Shown here: in pieces, positions 16,526-25,886 of the stretch | How positions within the stretch are numbered: position 1 is the first letter of the stretch | Layout: every line of letters begins with the position of its first letter | From: Lachnospiraceae bacterium | GTDB lineage: Bacteria > Bacillota > Clostridia > Lachnospirales > Lachnospiraceae | DNA length: 64,000 nucleotides | Reading direction: 5' to 3' | Assembly: GCA_022791815.1 (NCBI GenBank) | Contig: JAAVZU010000047.1 | Coordinates: forward strand, 18,832 to 82,831 | Translations under genes and position numbers: made by a program | Notes under the pieces: model-generated | Database searches by the model: none | What the model saw: the letters and a program-made list of their open reading frames with translations, nothing else | Told to the model about the DNA's origin: nothing

Positions 16526-19213
16526 CTACTTCGTACCATCAAAGAAGTCAACTTCCCACACATCATTTTCAAATGCAAAAAATTCTTCTCTTCCAAGAAA
16601 CAACTGATTACCCTCTCTGGCAATAGGCAGAAGGTAAAATCCCCATTGATCGTTTGCTGCAAATACAAAAAATTTCACTTCCGTATCCACAATATCATCT
16701 GTATCATCCTGTATAATATAATGTGCATACTCTGCATACATTTCCGCAATTTCCTCATACACAACAGGGCGGTATTCCCGATAGTCATTTTTATAGATAT
16801 AGCGGTGCTGCAATCGGTCTGAACCGTCTTTTAGGAATAATTCCAAATGGGAAATACTTTTATTTCTTGATAGAAAACCATACCGTTGTTCCTGATCTAA
16901 GCTATAAATCAACATTTTCTCTTGATTCTCATGTGTAAATCCAGTGACTGAATATGGTATCATCGGCATACAATACTCCAAAGAAACGTTGGTATATCCC
17001 ATTTTGCTGGAATTTACATATTGCACTGCTCCTTTTACGCAGGCAAGCTTTAATTCTGTAATGCTGGAAGTATCATTTCCCTGATATTTAAATTCGATGT
17101 TCTTTCCTGGAATAAATTCTTTTAATGCCTCACGAAAAATATCAATTCTACAAGATTGACCTGTCAGCTTAATAATGGAATAATTGGACAGTGTATTATT
17201 TTTATAAAATTCATATAAAAATTTATTTACAATTTCATAGATATCCGCCTTCAATAACAACTCAATTTCTTTGATATTAAAAATAACATCTGGGAAACTA
17301 TGATTGTATTCTAATTTTCCATTCTCATTTACAACCAGATTCCATCTTTCGATACGGGTAATCTTCAAATCCTCGTCCTCTTCTTCATAATTGGATTGAA
17401 AGCGGTTTCGGATAATACTGTCACTCATATAAAACTGTTTTTTCATTTGGTCTGCTATATCAAATAGGAAATAAAAATTATTTTTTACCATAAAATATTC
17501 TTCTCTGGTCCGATTTTCATACTGTTTAAATTTAGTTGGTATAATCTGTTCTGCCAAGTCATACTCTCTCTCCAACTTTTCATATACTTTTTCCTTTCCA
17601 AATTCATCTACGTAACGGAAAACATCTTCTGTTGGCACTGTAATTAAATCGTTAATTTTAACCGTTTTTTGAGTGGTATAATAAGTTGCAAACATAATTT
17701 TTATATATTGCATAATACGATATGTAATATTATTACCACCAAAGTTTGTATCACCATTTTCATAAGTAGTTCGTATTGCCACATCATAAGCTACCGCATC
17801 ATTGTGAATAGAAAAAGAACAGGAGGATAAGTCTGTGGTTCCTCCACCACAATCAATAATCAAGGCAGATAGTATCTCATTATCATAATATCTCTGTTTT
17901 TCTATTAAATTTGCTATAGTGTTATAAACTACTGCCGTTCCTTCATCTAACATCTGCTCTGTGTTAATCTCGTATTCTGGCAACACATCCCGAAACATTT
18001 TGCTAAATTGAGCTTTCAGTTTTACAGGACTAGTTAAATGTAATTTTCGGAATTTACATTTAAATCTCTGTTCTGCACAACGGATCACATACAATAAGTA
18101 CTCCCGGATCATTTCTTTTCGGCACACAGTCGCTACATGCCCCTGCTTGTCCGTAATTTCCTGCTGTAATTCATAGCTGTTTACCCAACGTTTTATCTCA
18201 TAAAAAATACTAAAGGTTTCATCATAATATTTGATCTTATTTGCTTTTTTTGCTTCATAACCGAATTGGTATTCTATATTTTCTAGGTCACTACAATCCA
18301 GTATACTTACAACAGTAGGCAATAAGGGACTCCATTCTTTCTCTTTCTTTGTGGTATCTAAAAATTGAACAATATTGATTGCATCTAAAACACTGCCACC
18401 ATTCAAAATATCCTGGCTATTGGTATTGGCAACGTAATGATAATCCAAAAATGTCCCTGCTGTTGTGTTAGAAGTTCCAAAGTCAATGGAAAGGATTGCC
18501 CCTGTTTCTTCCGCTGAACGGACTTCAATATCGACTAGTGGTATCTTATAATAATGTAACACCGAAATATTTTGCTGCTTTATATCATAGTAAGCATTAT
18601 ATAGATAATCAGATTCCTTTTTTTCAAAATATAATAAGGAATAATGGCGGTGATTTTTCATTTGCAGCCCTATATCCCGTCCCTTGCATAAGTAATATTT
18701 CTGAGGTGATTTGCCATTCCCCACTAAATTAAATATGCCACAAAGTTCATTGTCTTCTCCCACTAACAACACATTGGATTCTCCCAGTCTGTTCACAACC
18801 GCCTTACTGATATCATCCTTTTTCTGGTGATCAATCTCTACTTGATAGCGGTCATACAGAGACATATCCAAATCGCTGTATACAATAAACCGGGCAGGAT
18901 TCCGAATGGTTCCCTCATCCTTTAGAACACTGCCCAGTTTTTTCTTTATCACTTCTTCAATTCTCTCAAATCCGCCCTCACAAAACTTGTGAATTAAGAG
19001 GGTTTCTTTCTCTCCCCTGTATCGTATAATCGTTTCAATCAACTCATAGCGGTTCAAAGGATTTGTGATTCCTTTTATTATTTTTTCTTTATTGCATATC
19101 TCCCGTAACTGAAAGGTTGTCATTTCTTCCAACTCTTTTTCCCGATATGTCCGGCTGCGGTTTACAACTGGTTTATTATCTAGGTTTAAAGTGTAACTAG
19201 GTTTTTTTTTCAT
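16526..19213 (-). CDS. Hsp70/actin-fold ATPase with N-terminal SAP-like domain
   Basis: 895 aa. Residues about 25-75 (ELEEMTTFQLREICNKEKII) form a SAP/helix-extension-helix-like domain. The actin-fold ATPase has phosphate-1 LSIDFGTSNTTAGTF near residue 243 and phosphate-2 LIIDCGGGTTDLS near 451. Both are characteristic of Hsp70-type chaperones and both are intact. The protein is much longer than DnaK (about 610-640) and its C-terminus has no obvious DnaK substrate-binding EEVD-type end. A DnaJ protein is encoded at 33947-34321 in the same cluster. I infer a dedicated chaperone for assembly or recycling of the sheath, or a regulator. AGGAGAAG precedes the ATG. Confidence 0.8.
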   Translation of the reverse strand: MKKKPSYTLNLDNKPVVNRSRTYREKELEEMTTFQLREICNKEKIIKGITNPLNRYELIETIIRYRGEKETLLIHKFCEGGFERIEEVIKKKLGSVLKDEGTIRNPARFIVYSDLDMSLYDRYQVEIDHQKKDDISKAVVNRLGESNVLLVGEDNELCGIFNLVGNGKSPQKYYLCKGRDIGLQMKNHRHYSLLYFEKKESDYLYNAYYDIKQQNISVLHYYKIPLVDIEVRSAEETGAILSIDFGTSNTTAGTFLDYHYVANTNSQDILNGGSVLDAINIVQFLDTTKKEKEWSPLLPTVVSILDCSDLENIEYQFGYEAKKANKIKYYDETFSIFYEIKRWVNSYELQQEITDKQGHVATVCRKEMIREYLLYVIRCAEQRFKCKFRKLHLTSPVKLKAQFSKMFRDVLPEYEINTEQMLDEGTAVVYNTIANLIEKQRYYDNEILSALIIDCGGGTTDLSSCSFSIHNDAVAYDVAIRTTYENGDTNFGGNNITYRIMQYIKIMFATYYTTQKTVKINDLITVPTEDVFRYVDEFGKEKVYEKLEREYDLAEQIIPTKFKQYENRTREEYFMVKNNFYFLFDIADQMKKQFYMSDSIIRNRFQSNYEEEDEDLKITRIERWNLVVNENGKLEYNHSFPDVIFNIKEIELLLKADIYEIVNKFLYEFYKNNTLSNYSIIKLTGQSCRIDIFREALKEFIPGKNIEFKYQGNDTSSITELKLACVKGAVQYVNSSKMGYTNVSLEYCMPMIPYSVTGFTHENQEKMLIYSLDQEQRYGFLSRNKSISHLELFLKDGSDRLQHRYIYKNDYREYRPVVYEEIAEMYAEYAHYIIQDDTDDIVDTEVKFFVFAANDQWGFYLLPIAREGNQLFLGREEFFAFENDVWEVDFFDGTK

Positions 19214-19225
19214 ATTTCTTCTCCT

Positions 19226-19933
19226 TTAATACAACGCAATTTTCCCAACCATCATGGTTTCATTTACTCCAATAATACCAAAATGGTTACTCCAATAAAC
19301 ACGGCAGCTATATTCCAGTGGTAAAAACATTCTCTTTAGAAATTCCATCTGTTTTTCATATTTTTCTTTTTGTTTCTTTCCTGCATAGATTAGTATTTCT
19401 GACTTTTCCAAATGATTGGTGTAGATATAACTATCTGGAAATACATAAGTAATGGCTTCTTTTAGGGAATGTATCTGGTGTCCCAGATGATACTCGTCAA
19501 TAATTTTATGTGCAACAAATTCTTTTTGTTCTAAGGAAAACTCCTGCCAGTACTCTCTCATCTCTTCTCCAAATCTTTCGGCTTCTATTTCTTCTTCCAC
19601 AAAAATGCGGAGAAATTCCCTAAGATTTAGCCCATGATTTACATCTACTTTTGCTAGCAGATGAATACACCAATTAAAAATGATTTCTTTTAATTCCTTA
19701 TCTTCATCGTAATCCAGCGAAAACATATTTTTAAATATTTCATGATAACGGTAATATGGATTAATTTCTACCTCTACTTCCCTGTCTGGATCTTCATTTA
19801 CCAGTAATTCATTAATTGATTGAAAAGCCATCTCCATATATGGAGAGTATTCTTTAGCTAAAATAAAATATAATTGGTTTTCATTTATTCCTAGCCTTCT
19901 TGCTTTTATCACAGTATCCCATACATAATTCAT
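19226..19933 (-). CDS. hypothetical CIS core protein (baseplate candidate)
   Basis: 235 aa. Helical N-terminal two thirds, then a beta-rich end (SEILIYAGKKQ, YSCRVYWSNHFGIIG). No family recognised. It lies between the Hsp70-like gene and the 429-aa gene with short gaps (12 and 21 nt) and a good GAGGTGGG site, so the three are probably co-translated. Constant position in the core rather than the variable end suggests a structural role such as a baseplate wedge component; this is inference. Confidence 0.5.
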   Translation of the reverse strand: MNYVWDTVIKARRLGINENQLYFILAKEYSPYMEMAFQSINELLVNEDPDREVEVEINPYYRYHEIFKNMFSLDYDEDKELKEIIFNWCIHLLAKVDVNHGLNLREFLRIFVEEEIEAERFGEEMREYWQEFSLEQKEFVAHKIIDEYHLGHQIHSLKEAITYVFPDSYIYTNHLEKSEILIYAGKKQKEKYEKQMEFLKRMFLPLEYSCRVYWSNHFGIIGVNETMMVGKIALY

Positions 19934-19954
19934 AACCCACCTCTTAATCTTAAC

Positions 19955-21244
19955 CTAGGACACACTCTCACTGTTCCCAGCCAACATACCAACACACTCA
20001 TATTCAGGAAAATAATTTTGCAGTTCTCCAATTAGAAAGCTCATTAAATCCCTAGACAGATAACTTTCCTGTTTGGCTTTCAATGTTACTCTTAATTGTT
20101 TTCGTTTTACATCAGTCCGAATATCATCCTCAATAAAATAGTTTATATTATACGTTTCTTTTTTATATTCAATGTTATCTATAATATTAATATTTATTAT
20201 ATCAAATTCATTTGAAATCTCATAAGATTTTAAAAGCCGTACCAGTTCTGCTTTGCTACGAATTACTCTCTTTTGGCATCTAGAAAAACCGACCATAAAA
20301 CTATCTATATTCCCATTTGAATATACTGGATATTCATAGTCATAATGGATATCTGGATTTTTATCATGAAACTTATACACTGGCCAGCTTGACATGTTTT
20401 CTTCTGTTATGACAATTGAAATTGTATGTTTTCCTCGAATCACATAACCATCATGATCCTGTTCAAAGCACACAATATATCTATATACCGATTCTCCATC
20501 ATCCAAAGAAAAGGTATGCTGAAAACGCAGGCTCTCACCTGTAGCTATAGGGAAGTTTGCACTAGTTAAATAGGTTTCTTCTAAATTCCAAAATGGAATT
20601 AAACTACTATAATTAATTGCATCCAAATGTCCCAGTGATAATATAATATCCATCACCTTTTCCTCTTCTCCTAATTCCACCTTTTCTGCCAGAACATAAT
20701 CATAATATTTTGATAAATAGGGAGCATTCACCGATACCCATTCCATATTATTTTGCTGATAATACTGATATAGCATTTTTATCTTATGCAAATATTTATC
20801 TGATTTTTTAAGTCTAATCTTTATTGGATATTTTTTTACATCTGTTACTAAAACTCCATCATATACTTGATTAAAATCTAACTTCTCCAGTTTTAAAAAA
20901 TCTTCTTTTAAATAAGTGGTTCCTAGTACTATTTTTTGATTTTGTTCCATTTTCTCTCTTAATTCATTTGTGGTAACCTCTGTTTTTTGTATATCACTCT
21001 TGTCCATCGGGAACATAAAATCATCTAAGTAATCATATTTCTCCTTATCTTGTAAGGTCACATAAATTTTTTTTCTCTGTTCATCCAAATTTAATTCTTC
21101 AAATACTCTTTGGTGTATTTTTTCATACATATAATCTGTGTAGTCTATCATACCTGAGAAAACAAAATTTAATGTTTCTTTTAGCAACTTTTTCTTTTCT
21201 AAATCAGTCACCTTATTTAGATTATTTTTTATTTGTTCTTTCAT
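19955..21244 (-). CDS. hypothetical CIS core protein (baseplate candidate)
   Basis: 429 aa. Charged helical N-terminus (NLNKVTDLEKKKLLKETLNF), then a large beta-rich body with many Y and D residues, e.g. YRYIVCFEQDHDGYVIRG and HTISIVITEEN. No membrane segment or catalytic motif. I looked for TssF/gp6-like signatures and saw none that would justify the name. Size and position beside the 235-aa partner fit a wedge pair analogous to TssF/TssG, as a hypothesis. The ribosome site is weak (AAGGGTTAG). Confidence 0.5.
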   Translation of the reverse strand: MKEQIKNNLNKVTDLEKKKLLKETLNFVFSGMIDYTDYMYEKIHQRVFEELNLDEQRKKIYVTLQDKEKYDYLDDFMFPMDKSDIQKTEVTTNELREKMEQNQKIVLGTTYLKEDFLKLEKLDFNQVYDGVLVTDVKKYPIKIRLKKSDKYLHKIKMLYQYYQQNNMEWVSVNAPYLSKYYDYVLAEKVELGEEEKVMDIILSLGHLDAINYSSLIPFWNLEETYLTSANFPIATGESLRFQHTFSLDDGESVYRYIVCFEQDHDGYVIRGKHTISIVITEENMSSWPVYKFHDKNPDIHYDYEYPVYSNGNIDSFMVGFSRCQKRVIRSKAELVRLLKSYEISNEFDIININIIDNIEYKKETYNINYFIEDDIRTDVKRKQLRVTLKAKQESYLSRDLMSFLIGELQNYFPEYECVGMLAGNSESVS

Positions 21245-21276
21245 AAACTAACCCTTTTTCTACTGAATCTTTGTCC

Positions 21277-23400
21277 TCAATTATCCTTATTATCCTTTTC
21301 TTTTTTCACTTTCTCTTCTTCTTTTTCTATTTTTTTTGTTATAACTTCCAATTTGTCTTCAATTTCCAAACTCTTATTTGTCATTCCTGCACTCTCATAC
21401 AAGATCTGGGCTTTCTCAAATAAACTTTTAGCCTTTTCATATTTCTTGCTGTTATAAGCTTGTTTTGCCTGTTCTTCATATTCTTTTGCTGCTATAATGT
21501 CATCAATTTTTTGCATCATTTCCTTACATTCTGATGCCTTTGTATCATTTTTTAATTTTTCATATTTTGTTTTTGCTGCTTTATATTTCGTTTTTGCTGC
21601 TTCATAATTCTCTGATTCAAACAAGCTCTCTGCCTCATTAAAAACATTTAACGCATTTGCTTCTGCTTTTTGAATTTTATTTTCTTCTACTTTATCTTGA
21701 ATTTCAGAAGAACTATTCTTGCAGGCATTTGCTGCTTCACTATTTCCAGCCTTGTTATACGCTTTCTGTGCTTTATCTAGTGCATCCAAAGCATCTGCAT
21801 ATTTTCCTTTTTTTCTTGCTGTATTTGCCTTATCCGTCCATGCTTCACCTATAATGGTATTCTTAAATTCACTTAATTTGCCAAGTAAAGTATTTATTTT
21901 ACTTTTTAAGTTTTCATCCAACATATTTGATGCTTCAAATTTAGTAAGATAGTTTTCCAAATCCCGGCTATTTTGTCCCAGAATATCATCATTCTGAAAA
22001 TTATATACTAAATTCTTTTTTGCTGACTTCACATACTCTTCTGTATTATCCAGTGCCTTATTATATTGGCTGTCAATTTTATTATAAATATTTTCTAATT
22101 TGGCATTTAACATAACCGATGCAAAATTTTGTTCATATTTTGCTATTACATTTTCAAAACTTTCCTTTGCTTCCTCATTTAAGTAATCAAAATTAACAGA
22201 TTCAGAAACAGATATTTTGTAATCGTCCCCTTCCATCTCTCCTTTTTGCAATTGCTGTTCAATATATTTCTTTCCTTTTGCAATTCCTAATAATCTGGCA
22301 TATTCCTTATACAAATCCATATATACAATTTCATCTTCTGCTTCTAATGACTGAATACTTTGCATAAGATTATATGCTTCTATGTAAGGTTTGGCAGCTT
22401 TCACAATTGCCTTTTTACTATCATCAGAAGACTGAAAATTTTCATAACTGGAGGCTCCCTGTTTTAATGAATTAGTCTCTTCCAATATTTTTCCATTCCT
22501 ATCTACATCAATGATACCTTCATCAATCTGAGTCCACATTTGCTTTATTTTATTTTGTTTCTTAACATTCCGCACTGTCATTGTAATTCCCAAAATCATA
22601 GCTAACATAAAGATTGGAATACAAATTGCAACAACACGTCTGATAATTTTCTCTTTTTTAGGATTTTTATATACTTTATTGATATAAATACAGGCAATGG
22701 TATAATTGGATATCCATTTCATTCTCTGACTTAGAATAATATCTTCTATATTTGTACATACATCTTCTGGCTCATTTGCTTCTTCTGTTGCATCCAATAA
22801 CTCTGCTACTCCTGTATTCTCCCAAATTCCTCTTGTACATAAAGTAATTATGTCACCATCTTCCAGTTTTATCTTCGGAGAGATATAAGGTGCAAACCTT
22901 CCTGGCTGTCCAAGATAACAATATAAGTTATGCCTTTCCTCATGTTCCTCTATCATATCTAGTGGAATTTCACCTTGTTCCGCCATATTTTGACTAAGAG
23001 ACTGATCTTTACTCTGATTTATAATTTTGTTATTTCTGATATGATGTAATCTTGCATTTCCAATATTTACATAACGTATTTTTTTATAATTTGTAACTAC
23101 AATTAACATGCTGGCTTCCAGCCGTATATCATGAGATTCTTTTAAAAGTTCTTTATGTGCAGCTAATGCATAACGTTTCATTAAACCTTTTGACATACCA
23201 CTTCGGGAATAGAAACGATCCATTACTGCACTAACCGCCAATTGGGCACTCTGCCTTTTTTTCTCATCATCAATTCCATCTGCAATACAATAGCATGCAT
23301 AATCCTGTAACTCCACAAATGCAAAATAATCTGCATTTCGCAGGAAACTACCTGGTTCTGAAATAAATTTTGTCTTAAATACTGAATTCTCTTTTCTCAT
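21277..23400 (-). CDS. membrane protein with degenerate PP2C domain and long coiled coil
   Basis: 707 aa. Residues 1-245 follow the PP2C fold, but metal ligands are altered. CIADGIDDE replaces the usual DGxGG; IGNARLHH replaces GDSR; TRGIWENT replaces SDGxWD; the final DN is missing (YTIACIYIN). A membrane helix lies at about 250-275 (RVVAICIPIFMLAMILGITM). Residues 290-700 are Lys/Glu/Ala-rich repeats (FNEAESLFESENYEAAKTKY, QAYNSKKYEKAKSLFEKAQ) predicted as coiled coil/TPR-like and extracytoplasmic. I infer a catalytically dead phosphatase domain used as a sensor or scaffold that anchors the system to the membrane. It lies directly downstream of the active PP2C. Confidence 0.75.
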   Translation of the reverse strand: MRKENSVFKTKFISEPGSFLRNADYFAFVELQDYACYCIADGIDDEKKRQSAQLAVSAVMDRFYSRSGMSKGLMKRYALAAHKELLKESHDIRLEASMLIVVTNYKKIRYVNIGNARLHHIRNNKIINQSKDQSLSQNMAEQGEIPLDMIEEHEERHNLYCYLGQPGRFAPYISPKIKLEDGDIITLCTRGIWENTGVAELLDATEEANEPEDVCTNIEDIILSQRMKWISNYTIACIYINKVYKNPKKEKIIRRVVAICIPIFMLAMILGITMTVRNVKKQNKIKQMWTQIDEGIIDVDRNGKILEETNSLKQGASSYENFQSSDDSKKAIVKAAKPYIEAYNLMQSIQSLEAEDEIVYMDLYKEYARLLGIAKGKKYIEQQLQKGEMEGDDYKISVSESVNFDYLNEEAKESFENVIAKYEQNFASVMLNAKLENIYNKIDSQYNKALDNTEEYVKSAKKNLVYNFQNDDILGQNSRDLENYLTKFEASNMLDENLKSKINTLLGKLSEFKNTIIGEAWTDKANTARKKGKYADALDALDKAQKAYNKAGNSEAANACKNSSSEIQDKVEENKIQKAEANALNVFNEAESLFESENYEAAKTKYKAAKTKYEKLKNDTKASECKEMMQKIDDIIAAKEYEEQAKQAYNSKKYEKAKSLFEKAQILYESAGMTNKSLEIEDKLEVITKKIEKEEEKVKKEKDNKDN

Positions 23401-23417
23401 TGTTTACACCTATATCT

Positions 23418-24251
23418 TTACTTCACTTTAATTACTACTACAGTTGCATTATCTTTACTTTTTACTTTTTTTATTTTTATTGCCTCGATAATTCTCTCTG
23501 CAATATCATTGGCTGTACCTTTTTGTGCCAAGATTGTCTCTAATTCAATCTGATTTAACGTTTCCACTCCATCAGAATACAACAATACCTTGTCCCCTTT
23601 TTGCAGAGTAATAGGCTGTTCACACACTTGCCCACCCTCAAAGCCGTCAAACCCCACATAATTCATAAGGCGTCTTTTTTGTGGATGATTCATCGCCTCT
23701 TCCCGATTAATTTTTCCTGATAGGAATTGCTCTTCCAGCCAATTTTCCACATTTTCCTTTCGATTAACAGCAATTAACCTATTTTTTCTATATACAGCTA
23801 TATTGCTGTCTCCCACAGAAAACCAATACATTTGATTTTTGTTAATCACTACAGATACCACAGTTGTTCCACAAGGTGTATCTTCAAATTTCTTTCGGAT
23901 TTCAAAATTTGATTTTTGTGCTGCTGACTGAAAAAAGTAATTTACATTTCCAGTCAGGTTATTTTTCTTAAATTCACGTAAAAAAGTATTCACTGTGATT
24001 TTGCTGGCAATATCACCATTAAGATATCCTCCTATTCCATCTGCCACTACAGCAAACAGACCATAATCTTTTTGATAAGACCCAAAAGAATCATCCTGTT
24101 TTTCCCTAGTTCCAATATATTGTCCATTCCCTAATTCCAATTCTTCTTTCCTATTAGGAAATAAGCTTTCCCTTCGCAAGTATATACTAATACACACTAA
24201 CATTGTGAGTATCACAAGCAATATAATCCCAATGCCAACTGTACTTATCAT
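23418..24251 (-). CDS. membrane-anchored PP2C-type Ser/Thr phosphatase
   Basis: 277 aa from the ATG at 24251, which overlaps the FHA gene stop (ATGA), behind GGAGAGG. One N-terminal membrane helix (ISTVGIGIILLVILTMLVCI) is followed by a cytosolic PP2C domain with intact metal motifs: VVADGIGG, CGTTVVSV, VGDSN, LYSDGVET and KDNATVVVI. It should remove phosphates from Thr/Ser residues set by the kinase at 28716-29621, as PppA does for PpkA in the T6SS threonine-phosphorylation pathway. That parallel is inferred. Confidence 0.9.
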   Translation of the reverse strand: MISTVGIGIILLVILTMLVCISIYLRRESLFPNRKEELELGNGQYIGTREKQDDSFGSYQKDYGLFAVVADGIGGYLNGDIASKITVNTFLREFKKNNLTGNVNYFFQSAAQKSNFEIRKKFEDTPCGTTVVSVVINKNQMYWFSVGDSNIAVYRKNRLIAVNRKENVENWLEEQFLSGKINREEAMNHPQKRRLMNYVGFDGFEGGQVCEQPITLQKGDKVLLYSDGVETLNQIELETILAQKGTANDIAERIIEAIKIKKVKSKDNATVVVIKVK

Positions 24252-24766
24252 GATTCCTCTCCATTTTCCCACTCAAAATGCTCACCACATAGTGGAATGA
24301 AAATAAATTTACTGTTTCCCATTTCAATGATAGAAAAAGCTTGTAACTCTACTGGTGTATATACTGCTTCGTTATTGTGATATGCTAAACCAGAAGAATC
24401 CCCTGGAAGTAAATATGCTGTTCTATTTTTTCTGTCATAAGAAATTGCTGCATGGTTGATTCTTGAAATTGCATTATCTCCAATTATCTGGATATGCATA
24501 TTATCTGCTCTTCCAATAAAGTTTTTGCCAGCTTTAATCTTATAATCTTTTCCATATTGGGGACCTTCAATACATACAATCCAGCCTACTACTGGATCAA
24601 ACTCACCATTACTTGTAGTTAATGGCATTGTCTTATCCGGATCATCCACTAATATTCGTCTATCCTTTGCATTTGCCTTATCTAGTTCTGTATTACAATA
24701 TGGACAGGTGTCTCCATATTTTCTAGCACTAAACATATGTCCATTTACACATCTATTTAATCCCAT
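24248..24766 (-). CDS. zinc-ribbon FHA domain protein
   Basis: 172 aa. The N-terminus CVNGHMFSARKYGDTCPYC is a zinc ribbon (C..H..C..C). An FHA domain follows at about residues 75-160: GKNFIGRADNMHIQI, DNAISRINHAAISYD, and a glycine turn before the last strands. The usual 'SRxHxxI' appears as SRINHAAI, so phosphothreonine binding is likely. FHA adaptors such as Fha1 recruit kinase-phosphorylated T6SS parts. The gene overlaps the membrane PP2C by four bases. Confidence 0.85.
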   Translation of the reverse strand: MGLNRCVNGHMFSARKYGDTCPYCNTELDKANAKDRRILVDDPDKTMPLTTSNGEFDPVVGWIVCIEGPQYGKDYKIKAGKNFIGRADNMHIQIIGDNAISRINHAAISYDRKNRTAYLLPGDSSGLAYHNNEAVYTPVELQAFSIIEMGNSKFIFIPLCGEHFEWENGEES

Positions 24767-24779
24767 AGTAATTTCTCCT

Positions 24780-25355
24780 CTATTTTACTTGTAATATAGT
24801 CTTTCCAATATAAATAAAATCTCCAGATTCTAATTGTATAGGCTCCGATTTTGTTAAATACTGCAATTCATTTTTATTTGCTTTTTGCACTGCGGTACCT
24901 TGTTCCGAGTCAAAATCCTCAATAAACCAGTTACCATTTGTATAATTTAGTAATGCATGTTCATTAGAAATTAATGCGGATAATGCTGTATCTGAAAGGT
25001 CAATATCTACCGTTTGCTCTTTTGTATTTTTACCAATTAGAAGACCTGCTTTTCCTTCAATGTTCCATTGCTTAAGAACCTGATACTCATCATTTAATAA
25101 AATTACCTTCCGGATCTGATTATAATTTTCCTGCATCATTTCTATTGGTGTGGCAACCACTAAATTTTTTGTTGCTTTTACATAAATAAACCACATATAA
25201 ATACAGGCAAACATAATAAGAATTGCTGCATATATAATTTTTGTAGTTTGCTTAGTATTCATATAGGCAATCACAACAAATAATGCACCAATTGCTGCCC
25301 AGACCAGATTATCAATTATACTCATAATCCCATATTTTCTATTATTCCTATTCAT
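24780..25355 (-). CDS. membrane-anchored FHA-like protein
   Basis: 191 aa. Two membrane helices at about residues 14-30 (LVWAAIGALFVVIAYMN) and 38-58 (IIYAAILIMFACIYMWFIYV). A C-terminal FHA-like domain (about 105-190) has GLLIGKN, SALISNEHALLNY and NWFIEDFDSEQGTAVQ, close to the G-R/S-x-x-H/S-x-N-G pattern but with several substitutions. Phosphopeptide binding is therefore likely but not certain. The ribosome site before 25355 is weak. It is the first gene after the terminator hairpin at 25381-25429, so its level depends on read-through. Confidence 0.75.
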   Translation of the reverse strand: MNRNNRKYGIMSIIDNLVWAAIGALFVVIAYMNTKQTTKIIYAAILIMFACIYMWFIYVKATKNLVVATPIEMMQENYNQIRKVILLNDEYQVLKQWNIEGKAGLLIGKNTKEQTVDIDLSDTALSALISNEHALLNYTNGNWFIEDFDSEQGTAVQKANKNELQYLTKSEPIQLESGDFIYIGKTILQVK

Positions 25356-25380
25356 TTCACACTACCATTTCTTTCTTAGT

Positions 25381-25429
25381 TACAAAAAACCCGTAATATC
25401 ATAAATAATCGCTATCATATTACGGGTTT
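25381..25429 (-). terminator. intrinsic terminator/attenuator after the tube gene
   Basis: A 13-bp stem, 25387-25399 (AAACCCGTAATAT) pairing with 25417-25429, is followed on the minus strand by a T-run (TTTTTTGTA). It sits between the second tube gene and the regulatory genes. It should lower transcription of downstream genes relative to the abundant sheath and tube. Confidence 0.85.
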
Positions 25430-25456
25430 CATGTTGTTTTTATGTACATTTACTCC

Positions 25457-25867
25457 TTATGCGCCAAATCCACCTGTAATAGCTAAATCTGTTAGATTAT
25501 CCTTCTTCTGTCTCGCAATCAAGGTAAAGTGACCTATTCCCTGTTCAATATCAAAATCTTCTGTATAATCTACAACAAAAGCTTTTGTTAAAACATATTG
25601 TCTTACGACCTGTCCCTGTGATACAGTTTTAATTGTTATGTTCCGGTAACAATTTGCATCAGTGGCTGCTACTCTGGACCATTCTTCAATTTTTATAGTT
25701 GATTCTGCACCTCCAAGTACGGTCAAAATCTTTCCTTTAATCTCTACTGTAGCAGACAAGCTAGATGTCCTAGCATTGGAATCCTCTGGTACTTCCGATA
25801 GAAAACGAAAGGATTCAATTTCTTTTTCTGTTAATTGAATACCATCAATGTCAACTCTTACGCCCAT
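25457..25867 (-). CDS. Hcp/tube-like protein 2
   Basis: 136 aa. Pattern: VDIDGIQLTEKEIESFRFLS, then DSNARTSSLSATVEIKGK, and DFDIEQGIGHFTLIARQKKD. It matches its neighbour 25887-26303 almost block for block (SNAR, KGRI, EEWS/AKWS, FVV.Y.E.FD.E.G.G.F.L..RQKKD), which is the layout of Hcp or phage-tail tube proteins. It should form inner-tube rings. A strong ribosome site (AGGAG) precedes it; it lies immediately before the terminator. Confidence 0.8.
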   Translation of the reverse strand: MGVRVDIDGIQLTEKEIESFRFLSEVPEDSNARTSSLSATVEIKGKILTVLGGAESTIKIEEWSRVAATDANCYRNITIKTVSQGQVVRQYVLTKAFVVDYTEDFDIEQGIGHFTLIARQKKDNLTDLAITGGFGA

Positions 25868-25886
25868 TTATAACACTCCTTTTCTC

